The notes beneath the pieces are model-generated. The model worked only from the letters and a program-made list of their open reading frames with translations. It had not been told where the DNA came from and made no database searches. Position numbers and translations under genes: made by a program. Positions 54,061 through 64,000 of a stretch of 64,000 bases of DNA are shown in pieces. The DNA comes from Aureobasidium sp. EXF-3400 (lineage: Eukaryota; Ascomycota; Dothideomycetes; Dothideales; Saccotheciaceae). The stretch spans positions 19,271 through 83,270 of the forward strand of contig SWBL01000233.1 of assembly GCA_024195585.1 (NCBI GenBank), written 5' to 3'. Position 1 is the first letter of the stretch, and every line of letters starts with the position of its first letter.

Positions 54061-55713
54061 GATTATTGTGTGTAAAAGTGTTGAGAATTGCTATATCCAA
54101 CGGCGGTGTAGCGGTGTGGGACCCAGCAGAACTTTTTTCGAAAGGCTCCACAGCCCTACGACTTGGCGGTGAAGCTTCCCGTTCCGGGCCGCAATCTCCG
54201 AAGCCCTACCCCCCACGTGTGCTAAACTCCGTGTTTCCTACCCTCTCTCAAAGTGGAGAGCGATGTCCTCGCTATAAGAAGGCACAATCATCTCAAGAAT
54301 TGAGACGTGTCTGGAGAAAGCTGAGTGTATATTGCACCATGTTTCTTGGAATTATTGTGTACCCTTCTAGCCACTGGCGTTACAGACATCTGCGCATCGG
54401 GAGGTAGGCCTCGAAGAGTCCGAAGCCGCCTTCAAAGTATTTATCATCTTGCCTACCTACCTATGGTAGAGTCCTTCATCTGGCTATCTTGATGTACAGT
54501 ATGATGAAGAACACCAGCGCGACATACTTTCTCAACTGAGTGTTTGCCGAAACTTGGCAATCATGGTGACCACGGCTTCTTACGGGAATAGGCAAAGGAG
54601 CGATGAAGCAACACCCGCAGAACCAGCTTTGTTAACATCGGCAATCATCCTCAATTTCCTCTGTTTCTACTTCATGTCACAGTCCACAAGAAACGAGCCT
54701 TCTTCTGAGACCATAAAGGTAAAGAAGAGTCGGTGTGGCGACACGGCTAGACGAGTTTGCAGGTGAAACCGCACCTTTTCCTGGGCAACTGCGCTGTCCT
54801 TTCTCAAAGACAGCTCAAGATCACAGATGCTCAGCCCACCTAATGTGTTTTTCCGTCAATCTAGAGCATTGAAAGATTGCTCATTCACACTGACATGCAG
54901 ATATTCAGATACAGGTGTTCTCGGGGAATTCATCGCCTCAAACTTGTCGCGAATGTCGACTCAAGTGTTGCGAGGTGGCTTTCACAGCCCTGATGGAAGC
55001 CCTGCCGGGTGTTTGAGCTGGCAGCCTCAACTCATACACAGCTTATTTCATCGACTTTTTTTTCCTTCATCAAGCAATAGCCATGATGGGGACAGTCAAC
55101 CGACGATCCATAGATCCTAGTGAGCATCAACTCTTTCGTCACGCGAGCCAGCTTATAGGTAATATGGCTCTCGATCGAGGGAAATTTGTCGGCAAGAAAG
55201 CAGCTGGTCTGTCCGCATCTTCTGAAACGCGCAACACACGTCGTCGATTTTCCCGAAGCCATCCACATTTCCCTGTCAAGCCGACTCTTCATGTCTTGCT
55301 CGACATAATCATGTCTCTGATGTAGACCAAACATAGCCAGTCAAATCTTCAAGCCAATTCCTACACCGGACCTCCCTGCCCCAACATAGAACGCCATACA
55401 CGCAACGGCATCTCAAGGTGTTCAGCTCATCCATGCACACCATCATGCCATAGAAGCCATGGTACGGGCCGCACGGCAAAGCCAGGCTCACATTGCGTCT
55501 TCTTACGGTGTTCGTCTTCCCGAGAACCAGGGCCTTGATGGTTGCACGTACCTCTGGCAATTAATTCGGAAAGTCTCAGGCACATTGAGTCTTTGCGCAT
55601 CTGAGTGGGAGGCCGTAAAACATATAGGTAAGTGGATGGAACGCCAATATTCTTCTTCACTTCTTCTTTCGCTTCCTGTCACTCTTTCATATCCCTTTCC
55701 TGCATCAGGTTCA
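54061..55713. other. Intergenic region upstream of the Cys-rich membrane protein
   Basis: These 1.65 kb have only short frames. The reading frame of the next gene is open from 55459, but the first ATG is at 55714. No other feature is seen. Confidence 0.5.
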
Positions 55714-57108
55714 ATGGCGTTGATCTACGATCGTGATCTCTGGTCACGCCAATCTTTCGACCCTTCTTGCCCTAGTGGTGGCTCCTGGCATGTTTGCACA
55801 ACTGGTTCCAGGTTCGTCGGATGCTGTAGTGGCAGTCTCGACCCATGCGATGAGGCGACGAGTTGCCCACAAAAGAACCTCAGACCGGCGAGCTTCGACG
55901 TCGCTGAATATGGCACTTTTCCGGATCAAACATGCGGGGCCGACAGCAACTGGTATACTTGCGCTGGAACAGATCCAGCCTTCATGGGTTGTTGCAAAAG
56001 CAATCCTTGCTCGAGCGGATGCCCAACAAAGGATCTCACTGCCGCGAGTCTGAGCGTTGATGAAGCGACAGCTTCGGCATTCATAACAGCTTCTCCAGCC
56101 GCTGCTTCTTCGACAGTAGCGGCGACTACCATAGCTGACGCTCCATATTCTGTCGGAGACCACGTAGGCGCAATCGCTGGAGGTGCTATCGGAGGTGTGG
56201 CTGGTCTCTCTCTGGCTGCGATCGGTGTGCTCTGGTGTATGAAGCGTCGGAGGCAAGCACGCAAACAAAAGCTCGAGCAGGAAAAATTGGCGGAAGAATA
56301 CAAAAATGATGATGGACATTTCCACAACACCTACATCCCACGGCAAGTGGACACGCCTACCGGTATTCAACCTGAAAACATGGAAGAACCTCGAAGGACT
56401 GTCTACTCCCTAGAAGACCCAGAAGGAATCGAGGTTGATGATCGACCACCTCAAGCTACTTCGACAAGACCAAGCACTTCGGGTGAGATCGATCGCGCAA
56501 GTGGCACAACACTTTTCGAAAGTACTAATAAGATGCCAACAGATCAGCATGCCACTACCCAACCCTACAACGTCAGTCCGAATATCAGTCGACCACCAAG
56601 TGTTGGCAGCCCTTACCCTCCCAGCGTCGGCAATCCACCCAGCTTCGGTACCTCCTGGTTCACCCGTGACTCCATCTTCACAAATGGCACTCCTCAACTC
56701 GCAAACATTCCCTCACCAGACGAAAACAATCGCGCCTCTTGGATTGAGCAATCACGCCATCACAACAACAGCAGTCCTATGGTCACGCCTATCCATTCAC
56801 CTCTCCACAACGCTACTCATTCCGATTACTTTGGCGCCTACGACAATCATCAACGCAACACCTCCTATGCCTCCCGACTGCCAATTTCGCCACAAAACCA
56901 GTACTTTGAGTTGGATAATACGCAATTGAGTCCGCCTGTTGAGCTTGAGGCTACTGAGGCAGTTCCGAAAAAGCAGGGAGAAGGTACATGGCAAAGTGTG
57001 TTGCAACAACCAACCAGGAGACGCAGTCGACATGATGTGGAAGAGGAACAGACTGGATCAGCATATTTTTCGCCTGATGATGTCGGCAAACCTCATAGTA
57101 GAGGTTGA
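55714..57108 (+). CDS. Membrane protein with two Cys-rich extracellular repeats
   Basis: This single exon encodes 464 aa. Two related cysteine-rich repeats occupy residues 19-51 (CPSGGSWHVC, FVGCC, DPC, C) and 74-103 (CGADSNWYTC, FMGCC, SNPC, C), each followed by a (N/D)L-x-(P/A)-A-S segment. An Ala/Ser/Thr stalk leads to one transmembrane helix at about 151-175 with a GAIAGGAIGG start, then the basic CMKRRRQARKQK. The cytosolic tail of nearly 290 residues is Pro/Ser/Asn-rich with repeats such as PPSVGSPYPPSVGNPPSFG. There is no N-terminal signal peptide, as in related fungal proteins I recall. A cell-surface or cell-wall sensor role is plausible but unproven. The start is the first ATG in the frame. 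Confidence 0.85.
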   Translation: MALIYDRDLWSRQSFDPSCPSGGSWHVCTTGSRFVGCCSGSLDPCDEATSCPQKNLRPASFDVAEYGTFPDQTCGADSNWYTCAGTDPAFMGCCKSNPCSSGCPTKDLTAASLSVDEATASAFITASPAAASSTVAATTIADAPYSVGDHVGAIAGGAIGGVAGLSLAAIGVLWCMKRRRQARKQKLEQEKLAEEYKNDDGHFHNTYIPRQVDTPTGIQPENMEEPRRTVYSLEDPEGIEVDDRPPQATSTRPSTSGEIDRASGTTLFESTNKMPTDQHATTQPYNVSPNISRPPSVGSPYPPSVGNPPSFGTSWFTRDSIFTNGTPQLANIPSPDENNRASWIEQSRHHNNSSPMVTPIHSPLHNATHSDYFGAYDNHQRNTSYASRLPISPQNQYFELDNTQLSPPVELEATEAVPKKQGEGTWQSVLQQPTRRRSRHDVEEEQTGSAYFSPDDVGKPHSRG

Positions 57109-58931
57109 TGAGCTTGTGTGGCTGAGAGTCCCCTTGAGATCGAGTGTCAGTCATGAGCGCTGGAAATCGGTGCTCCACGAACTTTACGAATCTTGCATCA
57201 CGAATATTACATATACCATGAACCTCACTCTCTACTGCTCTACGTGTCGGTCAATCAATCTTCTGCCTCTTGACAAGTGCATTACCTCGAAGTATAACCC
57301 TCTGCGGGTTCCTTCCACTTGGCTTGAATATGACTTTCCACTACTTGTCAGACATGTTCATGCCTCTTACAGTTTTGCGCAGTCGTGATCAACCTCTTCA
57401 CCTGAACACAGCATGACAGAAGTTCATCATCTTTCGATCTCTCTCTACCAAAACTTCTATGCTAGCTCGAATGCCACGGAACATTCACTTAGAGCCTTGC
57501 ATGTGCCGAGGATCTCTAGTCTTCATCCCTCAATACTTCCTACCTTCACCAACAACGATGGTCCTGTGTCCCGTGAGGAGACGGAAGATAGAACAATGTG
57601 TACCCCTTCGACTGTACCAGAGAACGTACATCTCCGGGACCAAGGAGAGGAAAGCAAAAGAGAACCCGGGGCTAGTGAAGCACAGATCCCTTTACCTCTC
57701 TCCGATCAACTTGTGATTAATTTTATGATTCAGTTGCAGCAAGATAATTGGTGCTTCCAGATGCAGAGGGAGATATGCAAGAAAGATTCGTGGACCTGAT
57801 GATCTCTTCTCGTCGCTTTCACAGTAGATCGGCGTGGAGAGAGGTTGATCCGGCACAGTCGATGCGGTCTCAAGGGCCGAAGTTGGAGATGTCATATCAA
57901 GTGATGGTTGGAGCTCCAGAGCAAAGGAACTGATCTTTTATGAAAGTTTACACATGTTATGCTGTCCAGTACAAATCCGTTCAGTCTCACCGCTGGTAAT
58001 GCTCAGAAACACTAGCTTTGATTTCTTTGTAGCGTAAGCATAGTGACAAATCTTGCATGTCGAGATATTTGTAGGAGCCTGTGAGCAGAGAGACGTTTCG
58101 TGTGGATAAGAAAAGAATAAGACCATCTTGGTGCGTATCATTACCCACTTATTGGCCATGATGGTCAATATGTTCTGTCACTCAAGACATCGTCATATGT
58201 AGACCAAAATCATACAACAAGCTTGATGCAAGTCTTCTTATGCTGTCTCGCCGGCAGCAGATTTGACATCGAAGCAAGCAGCGGAGCATACTCTCGGTTC
58301 AATCTATGCCAGAGCGATATGAGAATATGACTAGTGAGCAGAAAAAGAAGAGGAAGGAAGAGGACGAGGAGCTTAAGCAAGGAGAACACGTGAGTGGGTA
58401 TTAGCTAAGGTCATCAGGTCGGTGAAGCAGAAGTATCTGGACATTCTCCCAAAACTTTATTCAGCTCATCTTGCGATATGCATTGGCGATCGAAGCTTTA
58501 TATCGGTTAGGCAAGTAAAGGAGAGACGAGTACATTTACTGACCTGATGACCTCTTCTAGGTGACTCCAAAGAGGTATATATTAATACTCCAGCTTCCAA
58601 ATCCTGTGATAGAAGCATCAGGACAATTGATTACTGGTTGGATGGGGTTCATTCGTGGCTGCCATGTTTTACAAACCTTGGATCGATAGCGAGATTTTAT
58701 ACTCGAATTCAGACACACAATGTTTTTAGAACGAAGATGCTGACAGATGGTAAGCATCGAATTAACAGGTAGTCTCGGCACTGCAAATGAACTGCGATCG
58801 ATCAGCACTTCGAATATAGCGTCCTACGCCAGTGTGTGACTTGGCCTTCATCTCATCAGTCCCGTGTCGAGGCTGAATGGTATGCAATAGATATAAAGAG
58901 TGCTTTCAATACAAGTCCACCACAGTCAACA
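57109..58931. other. Gene-poor region with relics
   Basis: An ATG-started frame at 57413-57799 (128 aa, C-terminal QLQQDNWCFQMQREICKKD) could be a degraded gene. A small exon-like stretch at about 58305-58389 (MPERYENMTSEQKKKRKEED...) is followed by GTGAGT and could splice to a short frame ending near 58547. Neither can be completed with confidence. Confidence 0.4.
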
Positions 58932-59315
58932 ATGCAATATCCACTCTTCACTTTCAAGAAATTGCGCTGGTCTACAACTGGCTTCGTAGATTCATGGAAC
59001 ACCAAGACAGAAAACGAAACATGGTGGCCATATATCGAGAAAGCTGCCTCGGACCCATCCATGCTGAATAAGCTACCCACCCTTGCAGATACCGACCCGC
59101 TCAACAACAGCACCTCTTCGGCACGACAGCGTGCGAAAGACTCCTCGAATGTGTTCACAACCAAAGGCAACTTCAAGGGAAGAGGTCAGTACGATTACTT
59201 GCGAGAGTTCGTAAACAAGCATCCGGCCTTGAACAAATCGGCAGATGGCGATTTCAAGGCCAACAAGAGGCACCGTGTGCACTGCACATGGAACATGAGG
59301 TCACCGGGTCCGTAA
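58932..59315 (+). CDS. Hypothetical small protein, unknown
   Basis: The ATG at 58932 opens a 127-aa frame (MQYPLFTFKKLRW...). It is Asn/Thr/Lys/Trp-rich, with WWPYIEKAASDPSMLNKLP and KGNFKGRGQYDYLREFVNKHP. The frame extends upstream without stop to 58836, but sequence before the ATG looks like leader. There is no signal peptide, membrane segment or known motif. Coding nature is supported only by length and amino-acid balance, and the flanking DNA carries relic repeats. It may be a fragment of a larger decayed gene. Confidence 0.4.
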   Translation: MQYPLFTFKKLRWSTTGFVDSWNTKTENETWWPYIEKAASDPSMLNKLPTLADTDPLNNSTSSARQRAKDSSNVFTTKGNFKGRGQYDYLREFVNKHPALNKSADGDFKANKRHRVHCTWNMRSPGP

Positions 59316-59750
59316 AGCACAGGTATATATATGTGCTCCCAAACTCGGCTCTCTGCCTCTCATTCCATGTGATTTATTCAACCACAATTGAATGCCGATC
59401 GAGCGAAATGGAGATGTGTGAAGAAGATGGGTGGATTTACTAACCTGATAACCTCTTCCCCAATGAGATACATACTCTGCCCAATAGCCCGGCGAACAGG
59501 GGCAGAACACGGGGGAGGAATCACCAGGTCCAAGAAGCTACAAACCCATCTTCAATTTCCTGGAAGATTACTACATTGTCGTGTTTGGGAGATCGGGGCT
59601 ATCGATGGTTCTACGGACCTGAGATGCTTTGTTGCAGTCTGGGTGCGTGCTTTGACAGGGGTTTGTATCTCACAAATTCCATCCAGGGGATTTAGGAGTG
59701 GACTTTAACAGGTCTGTAAAGCATATGCTCCCACTGTGCTCCCAAGTCTT
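59306..59750. repeat. Diverged direct repeat pair with GTYYGTAAAGCA core
   Basis: Copies begin at about 59308 and 59709. Each has GGTC(C/T)GTAAAGCA followed about 15 nt later by GTGCTCCCAA. Spacing is about 400 bp. The first copy spans the stop of the small hypothetical ORF, so the second may be a duplicate of its 3' end. Confidence 0.45.
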
Positions 59751-62026
59751 ACAAAGGTTATTTAATGAACCGAGGTGGTATCGAACAATAGACTCCGAAG
59801 ATAGAAGCAGATTCACAAACCCCTTGAACCTGCTGCGTCCGGGAACCTCATTTACGCCGCCCAGACCTGGGACCTCCAGACATGGAAACAACGACTTCTT
59901 GAGTTTCCACCAGTCAGATTGTGGATCCGAAAAAGTAAGGTTCTGTTCAAGACGAGGCAGCATCTTGCAAGTGTATCAATCTAGACTCGGTGACTTGATT
60001 CGCCGGGTCACAGTCGAAGCAGAGTTGCTCGAGGGGAAGGGAACTCGCATCCTTGCATCCTCTAGACATGCGGGCAAGATTGTCACCTCTCATAGCAAGA
60101 GTATCGTTGGGCTTTCGGTAAGCGTAACGAACCGAAGCAGAGATAGCTCTGGGAGTTGTTGAGGTCAATTGTGTTTAATTTGGTGCATTCTGCCGGCAGT
60201 CGCTCAAAGATCCACTTGCTGCTTGGAGTGAGGCTTTTTTTCTCACATAGAATTTGGCAGCCATGGGTATGTAGCGTGCATAGTTCTTCTCATGACCACC
60301 GACCGATGGTTTTTGCATTAACAGGTTCGTTGGTAGTCAGGACGCCTTTGTCTACATGCAGTTAGCGTGCTTTATGTGTATATTGCATAAGATCTGCATA
60401 AATTCAAGCACAGATTGGATCCGCGCGTGCTACTCTCTCGACAACACTTCGAGTTGCAACGCTACGATGATCCTTTGCACCTGCTTGATGGTTCCGCGAT
60501 AGTGTGTGTGTCAGCTACGGTTCTGGGAACCTCCTGCCGCGATGCATACGAAGATGAGATCTTCCTAATGCTTCGATGTCACGATGCTCACGCACCATCA
60601 AAGTTGCAAGACTCTTTAGCGGGAGCATCGCAGTATATTGATTAGCATGTTCTGGCTAGCTCTAGGCGTTGAATGCTGTTCATCACACAAGCTATACGAT
60701 GTTGTACGAGACGAACCCCTCTCATGCAGCATATCCACAAAACACGTCCATGAGCCTGCAATGCTTTCAGGCCCGTCGTACAGATGTAAGCTTATTGCTC
60801 CACACTGTGGAGACGCAGGTACAGCCGTATGGAATCCCAGCTCTGCATGCTGCATGTATGGAGATGATTGGAGAGAAGAACGCCGATGCGATCACGAGTG
60901 ATCGTTGACCTTTACAGGAAAGTGCTTTGTGGACCTCAACTAGCACCAGCTGTAACCGAACCGGTCAGACAGACCGGCTCTTGAGCCGACAGCATTGACA
61001 ATCGGACGATGCTGACTCCACAGCAAGAGACCGAACTGCTGGCCGGCCAATGGTGACCTCAGACCTCCAACTTTCGAGCTTGCAATGGAATGCTTGCCAA
61101 AGCTGAACAGATAAGCCTAGATTGTCGGTTGTGCAACACCCCGATACCTCTCGAAATTCGCTTACGGCCTCTCCCGTAGGACCGGGACGTCACCTGGCAT
61201 CTTGATAATATCAAAATCATCATTACGAGTTTAGCCTCTGGTGCTGCGCCGGACTGCACAATGCAAAAGCTATATCGTTGTTGGTTATGATGAACCTTAC
61301 CAACCAAGCACATCCATTCGAGACCACTAGTGGAATACTGCAATGGAATTATACACTTGAGGCAGACCAAACAACGCAGCGACGCTGTATGAACACCGAC
61401 GACACATTCACTCTGGGTTGGCAGTCATTGTGAGACGGTATTCACGTCAAGCGTAAACAACTGGACAGAGGCGTTCATTAGACATTGCTTCATCTTCGAA
61501 ACTCCTGACGATCACGAAACACAGCATGTCAGAGACAGAGACAAGCTTTGGACAAGCACTATGTGCTATTAACTGACACAAACTCTGTATGCTAGACTGA
61601 CCGCATTCCTTTGCTCGCTCAATTTGCTCCGCTCACAGACTAATACATACCACGCTCGTACGCCTAGCGTTGTCCGACCATGACATCGTGTCGAGGACTT
61701 GGTATTGCCATGGCTTACGAAAGTCGTAGCTGAAGCCATGGAGCATGTTGGTGGAAAAAGCCTCTCAGCGACGATATCGAGCCTAAACGGGACAACGATG
61801 AGATTCAGCAAGCGACGACGGCTTTCCGGCTTCGAGATTGAGTGATCTCCCTTACCATCTGTGCCGGTCATCCAATGCACGTGAAGACGAACAGACGATA
61901 CAGCAGTGTCCAAACGTAAGTATAAGTAGGACAGTCCCAGACCTCATTGAAACTCCCATCACAGCATCAACTCAGCAACAACCATCAAACAAGACACCAT
62001 CAATCTAATACCCCAACCCAGCAACC
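59316..62026. other. Gene-poor region before the small secreted protein
   Basis: These 2.7 kb hold diverged repeats (59.3-59.75 kb) and a perfect hairpin CCGGTC-AGACA-GACCGG at 60961-60977. Frames at 59698-60162 and 61059-61913 are open but lack any recognisable feature. Confidence 0.45.
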
Positions 62027-62462
62027 ATGAAGTTCACCACCATCCTTGCCATCGCCGGCCTCACCCTCACCGAGCAAGCCATGGCCACCATCATCACCGG
62101 CACCTCCGAATTCACCTCGGGCTCACTCAAAGGCACCAAATACGGCGTAGCCTGGATCAAAGGCCAAGATGCCTGTCAGTGGACCTTCATCGCCAATGAC
62201 GGCGATAACCCCTGTGGCAGAAAGTTCACTTTGTCCAATGGATACACCTACTATCTTACTGACTGTGGTGACTCTTCCTTTGCTCTCCACAACGGGGATG
62301 GGAGTTACAACCATATTGCTGTGTACAACCCCAACTACGAGGTATGTTGAGTATCGGTGAGAAGATACGAGGGGAGAAGGGATACTGACGATTGTGAAAT
62401 AGAAGGACAACTGTAACAACAACAATGGCCAGTACAAGGTCACCAAGACTTGGGAGTTCTAA
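62027..62462 (+). CDS. Small secreted cysteine-containing protein, effector-like
   Basis: Two exons (62027-62341 and 62403-62462) with a 61-nt intron (branch ACTGAC) encode 124 aa. The signal peptide is MKFTTILAIAGLTLTEQAMA. The mature protein of about 104 aa has four cysteines (ACQW, PCGRK, DCGDS, NCNNN), suggesting two disulfides. Its pattern is beta-rich: TSGSLKGTKYGVAW, FTLSNGYTYYLTDCG, FALHNGDGSYNHIAVYNPNYE, then YKVTKTWEF. It is isolated between gene-poor sequence and an AT-rich RIP-like block, a setting common for lineage-specific secreted proteins. No toxin or enzyme motif is seen. Function unknown; extracellular location inferred. Confidence 0.85.
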
Positions 62463-63462
62463 ATGTGTCTCTTGCTAGGATACGAAAGTGGATGGTGAAG
62501 GATAAAAGTACGACGGGTGCGCAATGGAGGGAGAAAGGTGTGCGCAGTATGAGGCGAGGTATGGAGATTGACAGAATCGATCAGAGTATCCAACACAGTT
62601 AGTTTGGCCAGACTATAATACACTCTTTTGCTCCAAGAAGTCTTATTCGAATGTCTGAAATTTAAACCTTCTGACGGCCTTTACAATGGTTTGATGTAAA
62701 GTAAACAATAATAGCTTGAAAAGAGTGTTCACTCAATCATGCTAGCGGATACTAGTAGCCTCGTTATTTCTTAGCTATACTTTACACATCTTTGGACTCG
62801 TGGTCTACTCTGCTTAATACAATTAGCTTCTGAGCATACTCTATATAAGCAGCACTCTACCGCGTGCTATACCTTAAAGAGAGATACTACTATCTCTTAC
62901 ACTCTTTCTATATCTTTAACATATTACACTAAGCCTACGTAGAAAGATTATATATCTTCTCTACCGTGATAAACCTTTAAACCATTGACGCGGCCCTTGT
63001 AATAGCCACTTCTGATATACCAATCCTCTATAATACGACGACGAGGACATGGTTAAGCCAATCTGAGAGCCTGATATACTTATATGTCTATAAAGATTGG
63101 ACTTTTGAGGGAGTTATGCTAGTGTGCTGTTATCGATCACACACGATGCAAGACGATAACGTCGAACAGGAGGCAATGAGAAGAATCGACCGAACATCAC
63201 AAATCAGAAGAGTCAAGCTTGTTTGCATCGGTGCCGCCATCACAACGAACCACAGGGATATCATTTTTGGTTCGACATATAAAAACGCCTTTTTCCGTCA
63301 TAATGCACACCATGCAGGAAGAAGAAGAAACGAAAAAGTTTGGAGGCAACACCGCTTTTTGTCTTTTTTATCGCTGGTAGATAGTCCGTTTTCCGTAACC
63401 GCTTATTCCCAGACCGATCTCTCATCACTCGCTAATGTCACAAACGCAAAGGTTTAATGCAT
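62463..63462. other. Intergenic region, AT-rich in its middle
   Basis: This 1.0-kb region contains the AT-rich block at 62640-63110. The rest holds the 3' UTRs of the convergent secreted-protein and RPL17 genes. The 113-codon plus-strand frame at 63116-63457 has no domain support. Confidence 0.5.
62640..63110. repeat. AT- and TpA-rich block, probably a RIP-mutated repeat relic
   Basis: By eye this block is much richer in A+T and in the dinucleotide TpA (runs such as CTATATAAG, TTATATATC, CTATAATAC) than its flanks. No frame longer than a few dozen codons survives. RIP in filamentous ascomycetes turns CpA into TpA in duplicated DNA, which fits. The identity of the original repeat cannot be told. 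Confidence 0.55.
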
Positions 63463-64000
63463 TTATGCGGAGGTGATGGCGCGGCGGTTGCGCTGAGCGC
63501 GCTGGCGGCTGTTGATGCGGACACCGGCATCCTCGGTGGCCTTCTGAACGACCTCCTCGCCCTCAGTGAGGATCATCTCAATGTGGCAGGGGTTGGACAT
63601 GTAAGGGTTGATCTGAAGAGAGTGTTAGTTGGTGGGTAGAGGTGAGGCAGGAACGGAGTCGAAACGTACGCGACCGTGGGCACGGTATGTGCGGCGGCGC
63701 TGCTTGGGGGCCTGGTTGACCTGGATGTGCTTGACGATCAGGTTGGAGGTGTCGAGACCCTTGGTGTCGGCGTTGGCCTCGGCGTTCTTGAGGAGCGAGA
63801 GGATGAACTCGGCAGACTTAACGGGCCAGCGGGCCTTGGAGACACCGAACTGCTTGCCTTTGGCATGTATCAATATGTGTGTTCTTATTCCCAGGTGGAT
63901 GTTCAATCCCCATATGCATCCTCGCAGCTGGCAGACTTACCCTGGGCGGTGCGGCCAGTGCTCCCGGCATAACGTCTCATGGGGACGGCCTCGGCGTGGT
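63463..64000 (-). CDS. RPL17: 60S ribosomal protein L17 (uL22), N-terminus beyond window
   Basis: Three exons are visible: 63941-64000 (partial), 63670-63857 and 63463-63612, with introns of 83 and 57 nt. The visible product of 132 aa contains [65 protein letters not shown] and [17 protein letters not shown]. These are uL22 blocks lining the polypeptide exit tunnel of the large subunit. It ends NRRAITSA. The first 50 or so residues lie to the right of the window. The intron after RTAQ is a common position in fungi. Confidence 0.97.

Noticed and set aside
60669..60908. 79-codon plus-strand ORF
   Set aside because: It starts with TTG and has no recognisable feature in a relic-rich region.

Overview
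This window comes from the nuclear genome of a filamentous ascomycete (Pezizomycotina). A Dothideomycete is my best guess, at low confidence. The reasons are short GT-AG introns (mostly 45-70 nt, with CTAAC/CTGAC-like branch sites), compact intergenic spacers, conserved proteins typical of filamentous fungi (a CFEM-like GPI protein, double-cysteine-rich membrane proteins, DUF7918-like proteins), and a TpA-rich block that looks like repeat-induced point mutation (RIP) decay. I built all spliced models by hand from splice signals, reading frame and family resemblance. No database search was run.

Layout. 1-10.3 kb: PUS7 (3' end cut by the window), a repetitive DUF7918-like protein, peroxisomal PXMP4/PMP24, a Cys-rich coiled-coil protein, a MYND-finger gene with an in-frame stop, and RNA polymerase I subunit RPA12. 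10.6-19.9 kb: a 766-aa protein with seven N-terminal repeats, chaperonin subunit CCT4 divergent from proteasome ATPase RPT1, and a CFEM-like secreted protein. 19.9-30.6 kb: a gene-poor stretch with one acidic protein gene and decayed sequence. 30.6-42.5 kb: a dense housekeeping block holding Tom6, a PA/TM/RING-H2 ubiquitin ligase, a dihydrodiol/D-xylose dehydrogenase, prephenate dehydrogenase TYR1 divergent from RPS14 (uS11), and UBC6 divergent from SAM50. 43-53.5 kb: a secreted protein, a RING-YEATS fusion, a coiled-coil protein, two intact MYND-finger paralogues, a single-pass membrane protein and a DAGK-type lipid kinase. 54-64 kb: an initiator tRNA-Met, a membrane protein with two Cys-rich repeats, a 4.9-kb gene-poor stretch with diverged repeats, a small secreted Cys protein, an AT-rich RIP-like block, and RPL17 (uL22; 5' end beyond the window).

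The genes are mostly unrelated core functions: translation, rRNA transcription, protein folding and degradation, organelle membrane import and amino-acid synthesis. There is no operon or secondary-metabolite cluster. The most distinctive items are the RING+YEATS fusion protein, three MYND paralogues of one family (one interrupted by UGA inside its zinc finger), the seven-repeat protein, and a frame-preserving small intron that hides a stop codon in the RING-H2 ligase.
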